Source: JBEKHT01 sp049511715 (GTDB lineage: Bacteria > Chloroflexota > Anaerolineae > Anaerolineales > RBG-16-64-43). From it: DNA of 64,000 nt. The notes beneath the pieces were generated by a model, which was not told the DNA's origin, searched no databases, and saw nothing but the letters and a program-made list of their open reading frames with translations. Positions 44,548 through 53,999 of the stretch are shown piece after piece (position 1 is the first letter of the stretch; every line of letters starts with the position of its first letter). The stretch is from positions 104,655 to 168,654 of the forward strand of contig JBEKXU010000007.1 in assembly GCA_049511715.1 (NCBI GenBank), in the 5' to 3' direction. The position numbers were made by a program, and so were the translations under genes.

Positions 44548-45987
44548 ATGCATTATCACTTGGTAGGGATCGGTGGGTCGGGCCTTTCGGCCATAGCCCA
44601 GGTCTTGCTGGAGCGGGGCCATGAGGTCAGCGGTTCTGACCAGATGGAATCTTTGACGCTCGGCAGCCTGAGGGAGTTGGGGGCCACCGTGGCTTTGGGG
44701 CACTCTGCGGATCACCTCAAGGGGGCACAAGCCGTGTTAGTTTCTTCGGCCATTCGACCGGAGAATCCCGAGGTCCAGGCGGCGCGCCGGGCCGGCCTGC
44801 CCGTCTACAAGCGGTCGGAATTCCTGGGGGAGCTGACCAGGGGGTTCCAGACCATTGCCATCTCGGGCACCCACGGCAAGACGACAACCACCGGGCTGAT
44901 CGCCTTCTTATTGGCCGAGGCCGGCCTCGACCCGTCCTTTATTGTGGGCGGAACGCTGCAAGATTTTGGCGGCGCCAGCGGACACGCCGGACGGGGGCGT
45001 TACTTTGTGATTGAAGCGGACGAGTACGATCGCACTTTTTTGGGCCTGGATCCGGAAATCGGGGTCGTCACCAATGTGGAACACGATCACCCGGACTGCT
45101 ATCCCACTCTGGCTGAGGTCCTGGCCGCCTTTCACGAATTTCTGGCGCGCATTCCGGACAAGGGCTGGGTGGTTCCCTGTGCCGATGCGCCAGCCGCGCT
45201 CCAGGCCGCGGCTGGGGTCTCAGCCCATGTCCGCACCTACGGCATGGACGCTTCGGGTGCGGACTGGGTTGCCCTTCACTGGCAGGCGCAGGCGGAAAAA
45301 GGAAGCCAGTTCCTGGTGGCGCGGAAAGACGGAGGCGACCGGCCCCGCATTCTGGGGCAAGTCACGACGCAGCTTCTCGGCCTGCACAACGTTCGAAACT
45401 GTCTGGCTGCCCTGTGCGTCTCGGACTTGTGCGGGGTGCCGTTTGAAACGGCCGCCGCGGCGGCAAGGAAGTTCCAGGGAGCGAGGCGACGCTTCGAGGT
45501 CATCGGTGAGACGGGGGGGGTGCTGGTCGTGGACGACTACGCCCATCATCCCAGTGAGATCCGCGCGACCCTGGCCGCCGCCCGGCAACACTATCCCGAA
45601 AGGCGGATCTGGGCTGTCTGGGAGCCTCACACCTTTTCGCGGACCCGCGCCCTCGAGGAGGAATTTGTCAGGTCTTTCCAGGACGCGGACCAAATCGTCG
45701 TGTTGCCGGTCTTCCGCTCTCGCGAGCCGGAAGACGCCGGCTATTCCTCCCGCGGGATCGCCTCCCGGATTGGCGAAAGAGCGGCCTATGCGGAAGGAGT
45801 CGAAAGCGCGACCGAATGGATCGCGTCGCGGGCCCGTTCCGGCGACCTTGTGATCACCCTAAGCGCAGGCCAAGGGAACCGGGTTGGGACGCTACTGAAG
45901 GACCGCTTGTCGTCGGCAGGGGGAAGCCCTGGGCCCGTTCCTGGGGCTCCCGAAGCAACGCCCCACGGCACAGGGGAGGCGGCATGA
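44548..45987 (+). CDS. murC: UDP-MurNAc--L-alanine ligase
   Basis: Attaches L-alanine to UDP-MurNAc, the first peptide step. It has 479 residues from the ATG at 44548 and begins MHYHLVGIGGSGLSAIAQ, the family's dinucleotide-like loop. P-loop ISGTHGKTTTTGL, EADEYDRTFL, NVEHDHPDCYP and the C-terminal VVDDYAHHPSEIRATLAA are MurC-specific. It overlaps murB by 4 bases. Confidence 0.96.
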   Translation: MHYHLVGIGGSGLSAIAQVLLERGHEVSGSDQMESLTLGSLRELGATVALGHSADHLKGAQAVLVSSAIRPENPEVQAARRAGLPVYKRSEFLGELTRGFQTIAISGTHGKTTTTGLIAFLLAEAGLDPSFIVGGTLQDFGGASGHAGRGRYFVIEADEYDRTFLGLDPEIGVVTNVEHDHPDCYPTLAEVLAAFHEFLARIPDKGWVVPCADAPAALQAAAGVSAHVRTYGMDASGADWVALHWQAQAEKGSQFLVARKDGGDRPRILGQVTTQLLGLHNVRNCLAALCVSDLCGVPFETAAAAARKFQGARRRFEVIGETGGVLVVDDYAHHPSEIRATLAAARQHYPERRIWAVWEPHTFSRTRALEEEFVRSFQDADQIVVLPVFRSREPEDAGYSSRGIASRIGERAAYAEGVESATEWIASRARSGDLVITLSAGQGNRVGTLLKDRLSSAGGSPGPVPGAPEATPHGTGEAA

Positions 45988-46976
45988 GTCTTGCCCGCGC
46001 TGCCGAACTGCGGCAGGCCTTCGGCCCGGGCCTGCGGCTGGATGTTCCGCTGGCGCGATACACCACCTCGCGAATTGGAGGAAACGCGGACGGCCTTATC
46101 GAGGTGAGATCCGCTGCGGATCTTGCCGACACGGTCCGCAAGCTGTGGGCCATGGGGCAAGCCTACCTGGTCTTGGGGGCCGGATCCAACGTCTTGGTCT
46201 CCGACCAGGGTTGCCGTGAAATCGTGCTGATCAACCGGGCCAAGAGGGTCACGTTCGGGTCAACCAGCGACCAATTTCCACTCGTGCGCTGTGAGTCGGG
46301 AGCAGCACTGGGACTCGTGGCGCGGCAGACTGTCCAGAGAGGATGGTCAGGTTTGGAATGGGCGGTGGGTGTGCCTGGGACCGTGGGGGGCGCGATCGTC
46401 GGAAATGCCGGGGCTTCAGACGGTGACATCGCCAGTTCCCTATATTTGGCCGAAATCTTGCAACATCAGGTCCTGGGAAAAGCGGGCAAGGGGGAAAGTG
46501 GGCCTCTGAACGCCTCCATTGCCCGCTTGTCCCCGGTCGAACTGGAACTGGCCTACCGCTCAAGCCGCCTGAAGCGGGAACGGGGGTGGGGGGTCGTCCT
46601 CGGGGCTGAGTTTCGGCTCCAGCCAGTGGATCGGGCGGAACTCCGCCGGCGGACTGAGATCTACGTGGTGCAGCGCAGGAGAAGTCAGCCCCCCGGGGCC
46701 AGCATGGGATCGATGTTCAAGAATCCCGCGGGGGACTTCGCGGGAAGGTTGATTGAAGCGGCTGGGCTGAAGGGAAAGCGCCTGGGAGGTGTGGAAATCT
46801 CCCCCACCCATGCGAATTTTTTTGTCAACCTGGGAGGGGGCAAAGCAGAAGACGTCCTGCGGCTGATGGAGGAAACCCAGGCCGAGGTCCGCAGGAATTC
46901 CGGAATCGAACTGGAGCCCGAAATCGAGTATGTGGGGGCCTGGGAATCCCGTCCGTTCGGGGGCGCTCGTGGCTAA
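45984..46976 (+). CDS. murB: UDP-N-acetylenolpyruvoylglucosamine reductase MurB
   Basis: FAD- and NADPH-dependent enzyme that completes UDP-MurNAc. It has 330 residues from the ATG at 45984. RYTTSRIGGNAD, YLVLGAGSNVLVSD, GVPGTVGGAIVGNAGA, and the catalytic Ser in PPGASMGSMFKNP and terminal Glu region of ISPTHANFFVN are visible. It is of the type without the extra type I loop. The 56-codon upstream frame inside murC is rejected. Confidence 0.95.
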   Translation: MSLARAAELRQAFGPGLRLDVPLARYTTSRIGGNADGLIEVRSAADLADTVRKLWAMGQAYLVLGAGSNVLVSDQGCREIVLINRAKRVTFGSTSDQFPLVRCESGAALGLVARQTVQRGWSGLEWAVGVPGTVGGAIVGNAGASDGDIASSLYLAEILQHQVLGKAGKGESGPLNASIARLSPVELELAYRSSRLKRERGWGVVLGAEFRLQPVDRAELRRRTEIYVVQRRRSQPPGASMGSMFKNPAGDFAGRLIEAAGLKGKRLGGVEISPTHANFFVNLGGGKAEDVLRLMEETQAEVRRNSGIELEPEIEYVGAWESRPFGGARG

Positions 46977-48087
46977 GTTGCGAGTGGCATTGATCTGCGG
47001 CGGGAGATCCGGGGAACATGAGGTCTCGCTCATGTCGGCGCGGTCCATCCTGTCCCAGCTGGATCGATCCAAGTACGAAGTGGTCGAAGTGGGAATCACC
47101 AAGCAGGGGCACTGGATCGTCGGATCGGGGATCGTGGATCTTCTGGAAAGAGGGACCAAGGCCAAGCGGGCGGCCCTCCTGGCTGAGCCGGGCCCGGCTC
47201 GGATCTGGGCCTTCGAGGAAACCCCGAGCGCGGAGACCCTGCGGCTCGACCTGTGGCAGCAAGTCGACGTGGTCTTTCCGGTGTTGCACGGAACCTTTGG
47301 AGAGGACGGAACGTTGCAAGGGCTCTTGGAAATGGCGGACATCCCGTATGTGGGGGCGGGAGTCCTGGCCTCTTCGGTAGCCATGGACAAGGGGCTTTTC
47401 AAGGACTTGATGCGCGCACATGCGATCCCTCAGCCCGAGTACGCCATCTGCCTGCGAAGCGAGGTGGAGGCGAATATTGGCGAAGTGATCCAGCGCGCCG
47501 AAGCGCTGGCCGACTACCCGCTTTTCACCAAGCCGGCTAATTTGGGATCTTCGGTCGGGATCACCAAGTGCTCCTCTCGGTCGGATCTGGTGGAAGGGCT
47601 GCAGGAGGCGGCCCGCTATGATCGTCGCATTGTGATTGAGCGGGGGGTGGATGCGCGGGAAATTGAGGACAGCGTGCTCGGCAACGATGAATTGAGAGCC
47701 TCGCTGCCTGGGGAGGTGATCCCCAGCCGAGAGTTCTACTCCTACGAGGCCAAGTACGTGGATGGAACCTCCCGGCTTCTTTTGCCTGCTCCGCTCTCTG
47801 AGGCCAAGAGTCGGGAAGTTCAGGAATTGGCTGTTCGCGCTTGCCAAGCGATTGACTGCGCGGGCATGGCCCGGGTGGACTTCCTCTTGGAGCGAAAAGA
47901 GGAGCGCGTTCTCGTCAACGAGGTCAACACCATTCCGGGGTTCACGCAGATCAGCATGTATCCAAAGCTGTGGGAGGTTAGCGGCATCCCCTATCCCCGG
48001 CTCCTGGACAAGCTGATCGAACTGGCCTTGCAGAGGCAGGCGGACAAATCCAAGAACGAGCACTCCTATGAGGTTCCGAGGGGATAG
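46969..48087 (+). CDS. ddl: D-alanine--D-alanine ligase
   Basis: ATP-grasp enzyme that makes D-Ala-D-Ala for MurF. It has 372 residues. From the GTG at 46969 it reads MAKLRVALICGGRSGEHEVS. LHGTFGEDGTLQGLLEM, KPANLGSSVGI, RVDFLLE and NEVNTIPGFTQISMYPKLW complete the active site. The Tyr/Phe specificity residue near the SMYPKLW loop fits D-Ala rather than D-Lac ligases but this was not modelled. Its start overlaps murB by 8 bases. Confidence 0.95.
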   Translation: MAKLRVALICGGRSGEHEVSLMSARSILSQLDRSKYEVVEVGITKQGHWIVGSGIVDLLERGTKAKRAALLAEPGPARIWAFEETPSAETLRLDLWQQVDVVFPVLHGTFGEDGTLQGLLEMADIPYVGAGVLASSVAMDKGLFKDLMRAHAIPQPEYAICLRSEVEANIGEVIQRAEALADYPLFTKPANLGSSVGITKCSSRSDLVEGLQEAARYDRRIVIERGVDAREIEDSVLGNDELRASLPGEVIPSREFYSYEAKYVDGTSRLLLPAPLSEAKSREVQELAVRACQAIDCAGMARVDFLLERKEERVLVNEVNTIPGFTQISMYPKLWEVSGIPYPRLLDKLIELALQRQADKSKNEHSYEVPRG

Positions 48088-48104
48088 GGGGGTGAGGTCG
48101 CGAC

Positions 48105-49019
48105 ATGGGCTGGCTGGCGTCCGGGCAAGTGAAGGCAAGCCGTGCGGACCAAATCCGACGGCGGAGGAAGGCCAAGGCGAGGCCGGTCGCTTTGTCCCGC
48201 TCCGCGCCCCAGCCGCGCCGGGTATGGGAACCGAAGCGCCGCAAGGCAGCGCCGCGCGCCAGGCGGCGTTATGACATCGCCGTCGGAGCACCGAACGTTG
48301 AGGTCCAGCTCCCCTCGATTCCGATCACCTTCAGTGCGCGGTCGCTGGGGGTTCTTCTGGCAATGGGATTGGGAGGGCTGTTGCTGTTTCTGCTGATGGC
48401 TTCCTCCTTCGAGGCGGGAATCCCGCAGATCCGGGGGAACAGCCTTCTCTCGTCGGAGGTCATCGCCTCCGCCTCGGGGGTGCAGGGGCGGAACGTGTTC
48501 CTGCTTTCGCCTTCGAAGGTTTCGGTTCAACTGGTGCGCAGTTTGCCCGGGGTGAAGAAGGCCGTCGTGTCCGTATTGTGGCCGAATCACGTTCAGGTGA
48601 CCGTTCAGGAACGAGCTCCGATCCTGGACTGGACGCAGGGCGGCCAGGAGTTCTGGGTAGATGCCCAGGGGGTTTTCTTTCCTGTGGCCAAGCCTCTGGA
48701 GGGATTGGTTCGAGTGGAGGCGCCGGAAAACGGTCCCTCAATCCCGGTGGACGGTCAGCCGGTCATTTCCCCTGAGGTGGTTCAGGGAGCCCTTCAATTG
48801 ATGGTGGCTCTGCCGCAGGCAGGGCATGTCGTTTACGACCAGCAGCGAGGGCTGGGCATCGTCGATCCACGTGGGTGGCCTGTGTATTTCGGCGATGCCA
48901 CCGACCTGGCGGCAAAGGCGGATCTGTATCAGCGGGTCGTCAGCGATCTTCTGTCAAAGGGAATTCGGCCCAAGCTGGTGAGCGTGGAGAATCCGGAGCA
49001 GCCCTACTACATGCCCTAG
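48105..49019 (+). CDS. ftsQ: Cell division protein FtsQ
   Basis: Bitopic membrane protein linking FtsL/DivIC-type partners to the septal synthase. It has 304 residues: a very basic cytoplasmic N-terminus of about 60 residues, one membrane helix (SLGVLLAMGLGGLLLFLLMA), a POTRA domain (IRGNSLLSSEVIASASGVQG; LPGVKKAVVSVLWPN) and the FtsQ beta domain. Position between ddl and ftsA is the conserved one. Confidence 0.92.
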   Translation: MGWLASGQVKASRADQIRRRRKAKARPVALSRSAPQPRRVWEPKRRKAAPRARRRYDIAVGAPNVEVQLPSIPITFSARSLGVLLAMGLGGLLLFLLMASSFEAGIPQIRGNSLLSSEVIASASGVQGRNVFLLSPSKVSVQLVRSLPGVKKAVVSVLWPNHVQVTVQERAPILDWTQGGQEFWVDAQGVFFPVAKPLEGLVRVEAPENGPSIPVDGQPVISPEVVQGALQLMVALPQAGHVVYDQQRGLGIVDPRGWPVYFGDATDLAAKADLYQRVVSDLLSKGIRPKLVSVENPEQPYYMP

Positions 49020-49045
49020 GGTCGAGCGCCGGCACAGGATGGAAC

Positions 49046-50287
49046 GTGACAGCCAACCTCTATACAGGCATTGATGTTGGAACCACAAAGATCTGCACCC
49101 TGGTCGCCCAGGAGATGGGCGATGGCATCCCGCAAATCATCGGGGTCGGCATCGAGCCGTCCCGCGGCCTGCGCAAAGGGGTCGTGGTCAACGTGGAAGA
49201 GGCGGCCCGGGCCATTGCCGCCTCCGTGGAAAAGGCCCAGCGCACGGCGGGGTACGAAATCGCCTCCGCCGTCGTCAGCCTGGCCGGCGCCCAGGTTTCC
49301 TCGATCAACAGCCGCGGGGTTGTGGGAGTGGCCGGGGAGGTGATCACGGGCGAGGACGTCGAAAGGGCCAACGAGGCCGCTCGGGCCATCGCCGTGCCTT
49401 ACGACCGGCAGGTCGTTCACGTCATTCCACGCGGCTACGTGGTGGATGGGCAAGAGGGGATTCGCAGCCCGGTGGGAATGCACGGCTTCCGTCTCGAGGT
49501 TGAGACCCACATCATCACGGCCGCCACCACGGCTTTGCAGAACCTGGCGCAATGCGTGCAGGCCTGCGGCGTCGAGGTGGAAGGATTTGTCCTCAACCCT
49601 CTGGCTTCCGCCGAGGCCGTCCTGCAGGACACGGAGCGAGACATGGGCGTGGGAGTTTGCGATATCGGCGGCGGGACCACCGACCTGGCCCTCTTCCACG
49701 AGGGCACGGTCAGCCACACCGCGGTGCTGCCGGTCGGCGGGAATCACGTGACGGCGGACATCGCCCATGGGCTGCGCATGCCAACCGAGGTCGCCGAGAC
49801 CATCAAGCTGACGCATGGGCACAGCCTGCCGGGTGAAATTCAAGCCGGTGAGAGTTTCCTCGTCCGGCCGTTCGGAGAAGAGGCACCGGTTGAAATCCAG
49901 CGGGCGGACTTGGTGGCGATCATCCAGGCTCGCATGGAAGAAGTCTTCTCGCTGGTCCTCCAGGAAATCGAGAGGGTTGGGGCCCTGAACTTCTTGCCTG
50001 CCGGGATCGTCCTCACGGGGGGAGGCAGCCGCCTTCCCGGCGTGCGGCGCTTGGCCAGCGAAGTCCTCAGCCTTCCTGTACGGGTGGCCGGGCCGTCTCA
50101 GCTTCGTGGGTTGGTGGATCAGCTCAACAGCCCCGCCTTTTCCACGAGTGTGGGGCTTCTCCTTTGGTTGCAAGACGAGACCCGAGCCGAGGTGAGCTCT
50201 GCGCCCTCGGGCCGGCGGCGGCCGCGTCAGGGCCCCGCCCTGGACTGGACCAAAGTTCGCGAGTTCCTGCGGCGCCTCGCGCCTTGA
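49046..50287 (+). CDS. ftsA: Cell division protein FtsA
   Basis: Actin-like ATPase that tethers FtsZ to the membrane. It has 413 residues from the GTG at 49046. YTGIDVGTTKICTLVA (phosphate 1), GVCDIGGGTTDLALFH (phosphate 2) and GIVLTGGGSRLPGV (adenosine loop) are intact, and the SHS2 (1C) insertion is present. The C-terminus ends in a short amphipathic segment (VREFLRRLAP), the likely membrane anchor. The 57-codon upstream frame within ftsQ is rejected. Confidence 0.95.
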   Translation: MTANLYTGIDVGTTKICTLVAQEMGDGIPQIIGVGIEPSRGLRKGVVVNVEEAARAIAASVEKAQRTAGYEIASAVVSLAGAQVSSINSRGVVGVAGEVITGEDVERANEAARAIAVPYDRQVVHVIPRGYVVDGQEGIRSPVGMHGFRLEVETHIITAATTALQNLAQCVQACGVEVEGFVLNPLASAEAVLQDTERDMGVGVCDIGGGTTDLALFHEGTVSHTAVLPVGGNHVTADIAHGLRMPTEVAETIKLTHGHSLPGEIQAGESFLVRPFGEEAPVEIQRADLVAIIQARMEEVFSLVLQEIERVGALNFLPAGIVLTGGGSRLPGVRRLASEVLSLPVRVAGPSQLRGLVDQLNSPAFSTSVGLLLWLQDETRAEVSSAPSGRRRPRQGPALDWTKVREFLRRLAP

Positions 50288-50364
50288 GCAGGGTCGATCG
50301 GAGAGGATCGTTAAGGATGAGACCGCCGCGTCGTTGCTATCCCAGAAACGCAAGAGGAGGAGAC

Positions 50365-51507
50365 ATGAATTCCGTTCAGCAGGTCGAAACTTTCGCACGG
50401 ATCAAAGTGGTGGGCGTGGGCGGCGGAGGCCAAAACGCCGTCAATCGAATGCTGGCCGAAGGGCTTTCGGGGATCGAGTTCATCTCCGTCAACACGGATG
50501 CCCAGGCCCTGCTGCTCGCCAACGCCCCCATGCGGGTGCGAATCGGGGAGAAGAGCACGCGCGGGCTGGGCGCGGGCGGGAACCCCGAAGTGGGCCGCAA
50601 GGCAGCCGAAGAGTCCGCCGAAGAACTGTACGAGGTGATCAAGGGAGCCGACATGGTGTTTATCACCGGGGGCATGGGCGGCGGCACCGGGACGGGCGCG
50701 GCTCCCATTGTGGCTCAGATCGCCAAGGAGATTGGGGCCCTCACCATCGGAGTGGTGACCCGCCCGTTTACCTTCGAAGGAACCCGGCGGGCCCAGACCG
50801 CGGAAGGGGGGATTGCCAAACTCAAGGAGCATGTCGATACCTTGATTGTGATTCCCAATGACCGCCTGCTCCAGCTTGTGGAAAAGAAGGCCAGCTTGCA
50901 AGATTCTTTCCGGCTGGCCGACGATGTGCTGCGCCAGGGGATTCAGGGGATCTCCGAACTGATCACGGTCCCCGGCCTCATCAACCTCGACTTTGCCGAT
51001 GTGCGTGCCATCATGTCGGAGGGTGGAGCCGCCCTCATGGCGGTGGGCCGCGGCTCGGGTGACGACCGGGCGCGCAAGGCGGCCGAGCAAGCCATCTCCA
51101 GCCAACTGCTCGACATCACGATCGATGGCGCGCGCGGGATTCTCTTCAATGTCACCGGAGGATCAGACCTGAGCCTGTTCGAAGTGAATGAGGCCGCCGC
51201 GATCATCAAGGAAACGGCCCATCCGGACGTCAACTTGATCTTCGGAGCCGTGATTGACCCGAGCTTGGCGGATGAGGTACGAATCACGGTGATCGCCACG
51301 GGCTTTGAGCGAAACGCCATGCCGCGCCGCCTGGAGCGGGCCACCCCGCGCACCGCGGCGGCCCGGCCCGGATTTGGCTCCAGCCCGGCCCGAGTTGAGG
51401 GAAGAGAGATGCGGATGGCCTCCGTCCCTGAGCTGGCCCAGCGGCCTCAGCCCGTTGCGGTCGAGGACTTGGACGTCCCGGCTTTCCTGCGACGGGGCCG
51501 ATCTTAG
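50365..51507 (+). CDS. ftsZ: Cell division protein FtsZ
   Basis: Tubulin-like GTPase that forms the division ring. It has 380 residues from the ATG at 50365, which follows AGGAGGAG. Tubulin signature GGMGGGTGTGAAP, VGGGGQNAVNRM and the T7 loop region NLDFADVRAIMSEGG are intact. A variable linker leads to the conserved C-terminal peptide DLDVPAFLRRGRS, the docking site for FtsA. Last gene of the dcw cluster, followed by a long perfect hairpin. Confidence 0.97.
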   Translation: MNSVQQVETFARIKVVGVGGGGQNAVNRMLAEGLSGIEFISVNTDAQALLLANAPMRVRIGEKSTRGLGAGGNPEVGRKAAEESAEELYEVIKGADMVFITGGMGGGTGTGAAPIVAQIAKEIGALTIGVVTRPFTFEGTRRAQTAEGGIAKLKEHVDTLIVIPNDRLLQLVEKKASLQDSFRLADDVLRQGIQGISELITVPGLINLDFADVRAIMSEGGAALMAVGRGSGDDRARKAAEQAISSQLLDITIDGARGILFNVTGGSDLSLFEVNEAAAIIKETAHPDVNLIFGAVIDPSLADEVRITVIATGFERNAMPRRLERATPRTAAARPGFGSSPARVEGREMRMASVPELAQRPQPVAVEDLDVPAFLRRGRS

Positions 51508-51866
51508 GCGCATCCCGGACCAACGTTGCCCCAGGGGGTCGGCGGTGAAGCGAATGCGTGCCTCCGCCCGATTGGGTGCTTCCAAAAGTGTCGATGAGCA
51601 TCGGCTCAGCCTGGCCTCTCCTCCTCCGGGCCCTGAGTCCCTGCTCTTCTATCACCGGCGGCTCTGAGCCTTCTCTCGCTCAGGGGTGTCGCGGCGGATT
51701 CTCCCCAGCGCGCAAGGATTTGCGCTGGGGAGAATCGCTTTAAGGAGACGACCCCGGGCGCCGGCGGCTCGCCTGGGCCGCAGCTCTTGTCCCTCGAGCC
51801 CGCGCCCTGCGGCGGGACCGGAGCAGGCGGCAGGGAAGCAGTTACAATGAACTCGGAGAAACCCAG
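51508..51866. other. Intergenic region after ftsZ
   Basis: 360 bases between ftsZ and the histidine kinase. It holds the ftsZ hairpin and a TACAAT at 51843-51848 that may serve the kinase gene but lacks a good -35. Short open frames here are not convincing. Confidence 0.5.
51697..51736 (+). terminator. Long hairpin ending the dcw cluster
   Basis: Perfect 15-bp stem GATTCTCCCCAGCGC/GCGCTGGGGAGAATC (51697-51711 with 51722-51736), 10-base loop. Only GCTTTA follows, so the U-tract is short. Confidence 0.7.
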
Positions 51867-53264
51867 TTGATCGAGCAGCTCCGTCAGTGGATCACGGCCA
51901 ACCAGGCTCTAATCTATTTTGCCTACGGCCAAGTCTTTTTCGTCCTGGGCTTAGCAATCGCTTTGCAGTCGCGCAGATACTCGCGCCTGCAACTGGCCAG
52001 GTCCCTGCCCTGGCTCGCGACCTTTGGCATCAGCCATGGATTGAATGAGTGGGGCGCGCTGTTCATCCCGATCCAAAGCGCTTTTCTCCGGCCCGTCGCG
52101 GTGACGGGGTTGCAGGCGTTTCAGCTGCTGCTGATCGTGGTCTCCTATTTCGCGCTGTTCCAGTTTGGAATTGACTTGTTGCGCCCCTTTCCAAAGGGAC
52201 GAGGCTGGCTTGTGGGGGTGCCCCTGGGTTTTCTGGCCCTGTGGGCGCTCCTGTTCTATGGGCTCTGTTCCCGCTCGGCGCAAGACTTGAGCAGCTGGCA
52301 TGCCGTGGGGGAGGCCCTCTCGCGATACCTGCTCGGGTTTCCAGGAGCCATGCTGGCCGCCTTCAGCCTGCGGCATCAGGGGAACCTGCGTATTCAACCC
52401 CTGGAATTGCCTCACATTTATCGCACCTTGCGGGTTGCGGGCTGGGCGCTGGTTGCCTACGCGTTTCTTGGGGGCTTGGTCCCTTCCCCCGCGCCTTTCT
52501 TCCCTGCCAATGTTTTGAATTCCACGCTTTTCTCGCAGGTGCTAGTGTTTCCCCCTCCCGTGTTCCGCTCTTTGGCCGGCCTGGTCCTGACATTGGCGAT
52601 GATCCGGGCCATGGAGGTCTTCCAAGTGGAAACCGATCGTCTAGTCCAACGCATGGAGCGGGGAGAGGTTGCCGCGGTCGAGCGGGAGAGGATCGGTCGC
52701 GACCTTCACGATGGCGCCCTTCAGCGGGTATATGCCGCCGGACTCCTGGCCCAATCAATGCGCCGGAAGGCTCAGGGGGACCTCGCGAGCGAGTTGGATA
52801 CACTGGTTTCCTCCCTCAGCCAAGCCATCGCAGAACTGAGGGAGTTTCTGGGCGGGGTCCGCCCAGCCGAGCCGGCGGGGGATTTGGTCAGTTCGCTGGA
52901 AGTGATCATAGGAGAGGCCCGACGCGCCTCCGGTGCGGAGGTGGGCTGGAGGTATCAGGGCAGGCCACGGCTTGCCCCGGACCGGATTGCCCACTTGGTT
53001 GCATTTGGGAGGGAAGCTCTCTCCAATGCGGCGCGGCACGCGCAGGCCGACCTGATCGAGGTCGATCTGGAAGTGAAGGGCGACAAGGTTCAATTTCGCG
53101 TGCAGGACGATGGGATCGGCTTGCCGAAGAACCCGAGCGAGGGATACGGGCTGCGCAACATGCGGGATCGGGCTCGGCTCCTGGGAGGGATCTTGGCGAT
53201 CGAGCCCCGCCAACCCAAGGGAACGGCGGTGACGCTCGAGATCCCTTTGGAGCCCAGGACATGA
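51867..53264 (+). CDS. Membrane sensor histidine kinase, NarL/DesK type
   Basis: 465 residues. The N-terminal half has about seven hydrophobic helices, so the sensor is membrane-embedded with little extracytoplasmic domain. The HisKA_3 dimerisation region carries RIGRDLHDGALQRVYAA with phospho-acceptor His281, and the ATPase domain has EALSNAARHA, DDGIGLP and GYGLRNMRDRA. The TTG start follows GGAGAAA. Its stop overlaps the response regulator start (ATGA). Signal and targets are unknown. Confidence 0.9.
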   Translation: MIEQLRQWITANQALIYFAYGQVFFVLGLAIALQSRRYSRLQLARSLPWLATFGISHGLNEWGALFIPIQSAFLRPVAVTGLQAFQLLLIVVSYFALFQFGIDLLRPFPKGRGWLVGVPLGFLALWALLFYGLCSRSAQDLSSWHAVGEALSRYLLGFPGAMLAAFSLRHQGNLRIQPLELPHIYRTLRVAGWALVAYAFLGGLVPSPAPFFPANVLNSTLFSQVLVFPPPVFRSLAGLVLTLAMIRAMEVFQVETDRLVQRMERGEVAAVERERIGRDLHDGALQRVYAAGLLAQSMRRKAQGDLASELDTLVSSLSQAIAELREFLGGVRPAEPAGDLVSSLEVIIGEARRASGAEVGWRYQGRPRLAPDRIAHLVAFGREALSNAARHAQADLIEVDLEVKGDKVQFRVQDDGIGLPKNPSEGYGLRNMRDRARLLGGILAIEPRQPKGTAVTLEIPLEPRT

Positions 53265-53923
53265 GCGCCATTCGGCTGGTCATTGTGGACGACCACCAGG
53301 TCGTGCGCATGGGACTCAAGGCTCTGCTGGGGGTCGAAGCCGACCTCCAGATCGTGGCCGAGGCGGGGAATGCCCGAGAGGCATTGCTTGAAGTTGAGCG
53401 CAATCGGCCTGATGTGGCAATCCTGGACGTTCGCCTGCCCGGGCCCAGCGGTCTGGAGCTCTGCCGCCAGATCCGTGAACGCTACCCTTTGACCCGGGTG
53501 GTCATGCTCACCTCGTATGCAAGCGAAGCTTTTATCTTCGAAGCGCTGCGGGCAGGTGCCTCAGGGTATGTTCTCAAAGAGGTGCGTGGGGAAGAGCTGG
53601 TTCGGGCGATACGAGCTGCAGCCCGAGGGGAAATGGGGATGGACCCTCAGGTCACAATGCGCATGGCGGAGCGCCTCAAGAAACTGGAGAAGCGCGAGGA
53701 AGCCGATGCTTTCCGCGACCTGAGCCAACGGGAGCTGCAGGTGCTGGCCCTGGTCGCGCGTGGCCAGGGCAACCGTCAGATCGGCGAGGATCTGGGCCTC
53801 AGCGAGGTGACCGTGCGAAACTACGTGAGCACCATGCTGGAAAAGCTGGCCCTTCGCAACCGGGTGGAACTGGCGACCTACGCGGTCCAGAACCGGATCT
53901 TTGAAAAGTTCAACTCGGAGTGA
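53261..53923 (+). CDS. LuxR/NarL-family response regulator
   Basis: 220 residues. The receiver domain has Asp10, Asp11, the phosphorylation site Asp56 in ILDVRLPGPSG, Thr84 and Lys106. The LuxR-type DNA-binding domain (LSQRELQVLALVARGQGNRQ; LSEVTVRNYVSTML) occupies about residues 150-210. It pairs with the overlapping kinase gene. A terminator follows at once. Confidence 0.95.
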   Translation: MSAIRLVIVDDHQVVRMGLKALLGVEADLQIVAEAGNAREALLEVERNRPDVAILDVRLPGPSGLELCRQIRERYPLTRVVMLTSYASEAFIFEALRAGASGYVLKEVRGEELVRAIRAAARGEMGMDPQVTMRMAERLKKLEKREEADAFRDLSQRELQVLALVARGQGNRQIGEDLGLSEVTVRNYVSTMLEKLALRNRVELATYAVQNRIFEKFNSE

Positions 53924-53937
53924 CCCCTGGAAAGAAG

Positions 53938-53975
53938 AAAAGCGGGCGGCCGTCTCGAAGCGGCCGCCCGCTTTT
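53938..53975. terminator. Bidirectional intrinsic terminator
   Basis: Perfect 15-bp stem AAAAGCGGGCGGCCG/CGGCCGCCCGCTTTT (53938-53952 with 53961-53975), 8-base loop. A-run on one side and T-run on the other let it serve both the response regulator and the convergent DoxX gene. Confidence 0.9.
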
Positions 53976-53999
53976 GGTTTCCCGAGGTACAAGAGCGGT

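Noticed and set aside
46825..48291. 488-codon minus-strand frame opposite ddl
   Set aside because: Antisense shadow of an ATP-grasp enzyme with all motifs intact.
49016..50398. 460-codon minus-strand frame opposite ftsA
   Set aside because: Antisense shadow of ftsA; no motif of its own.
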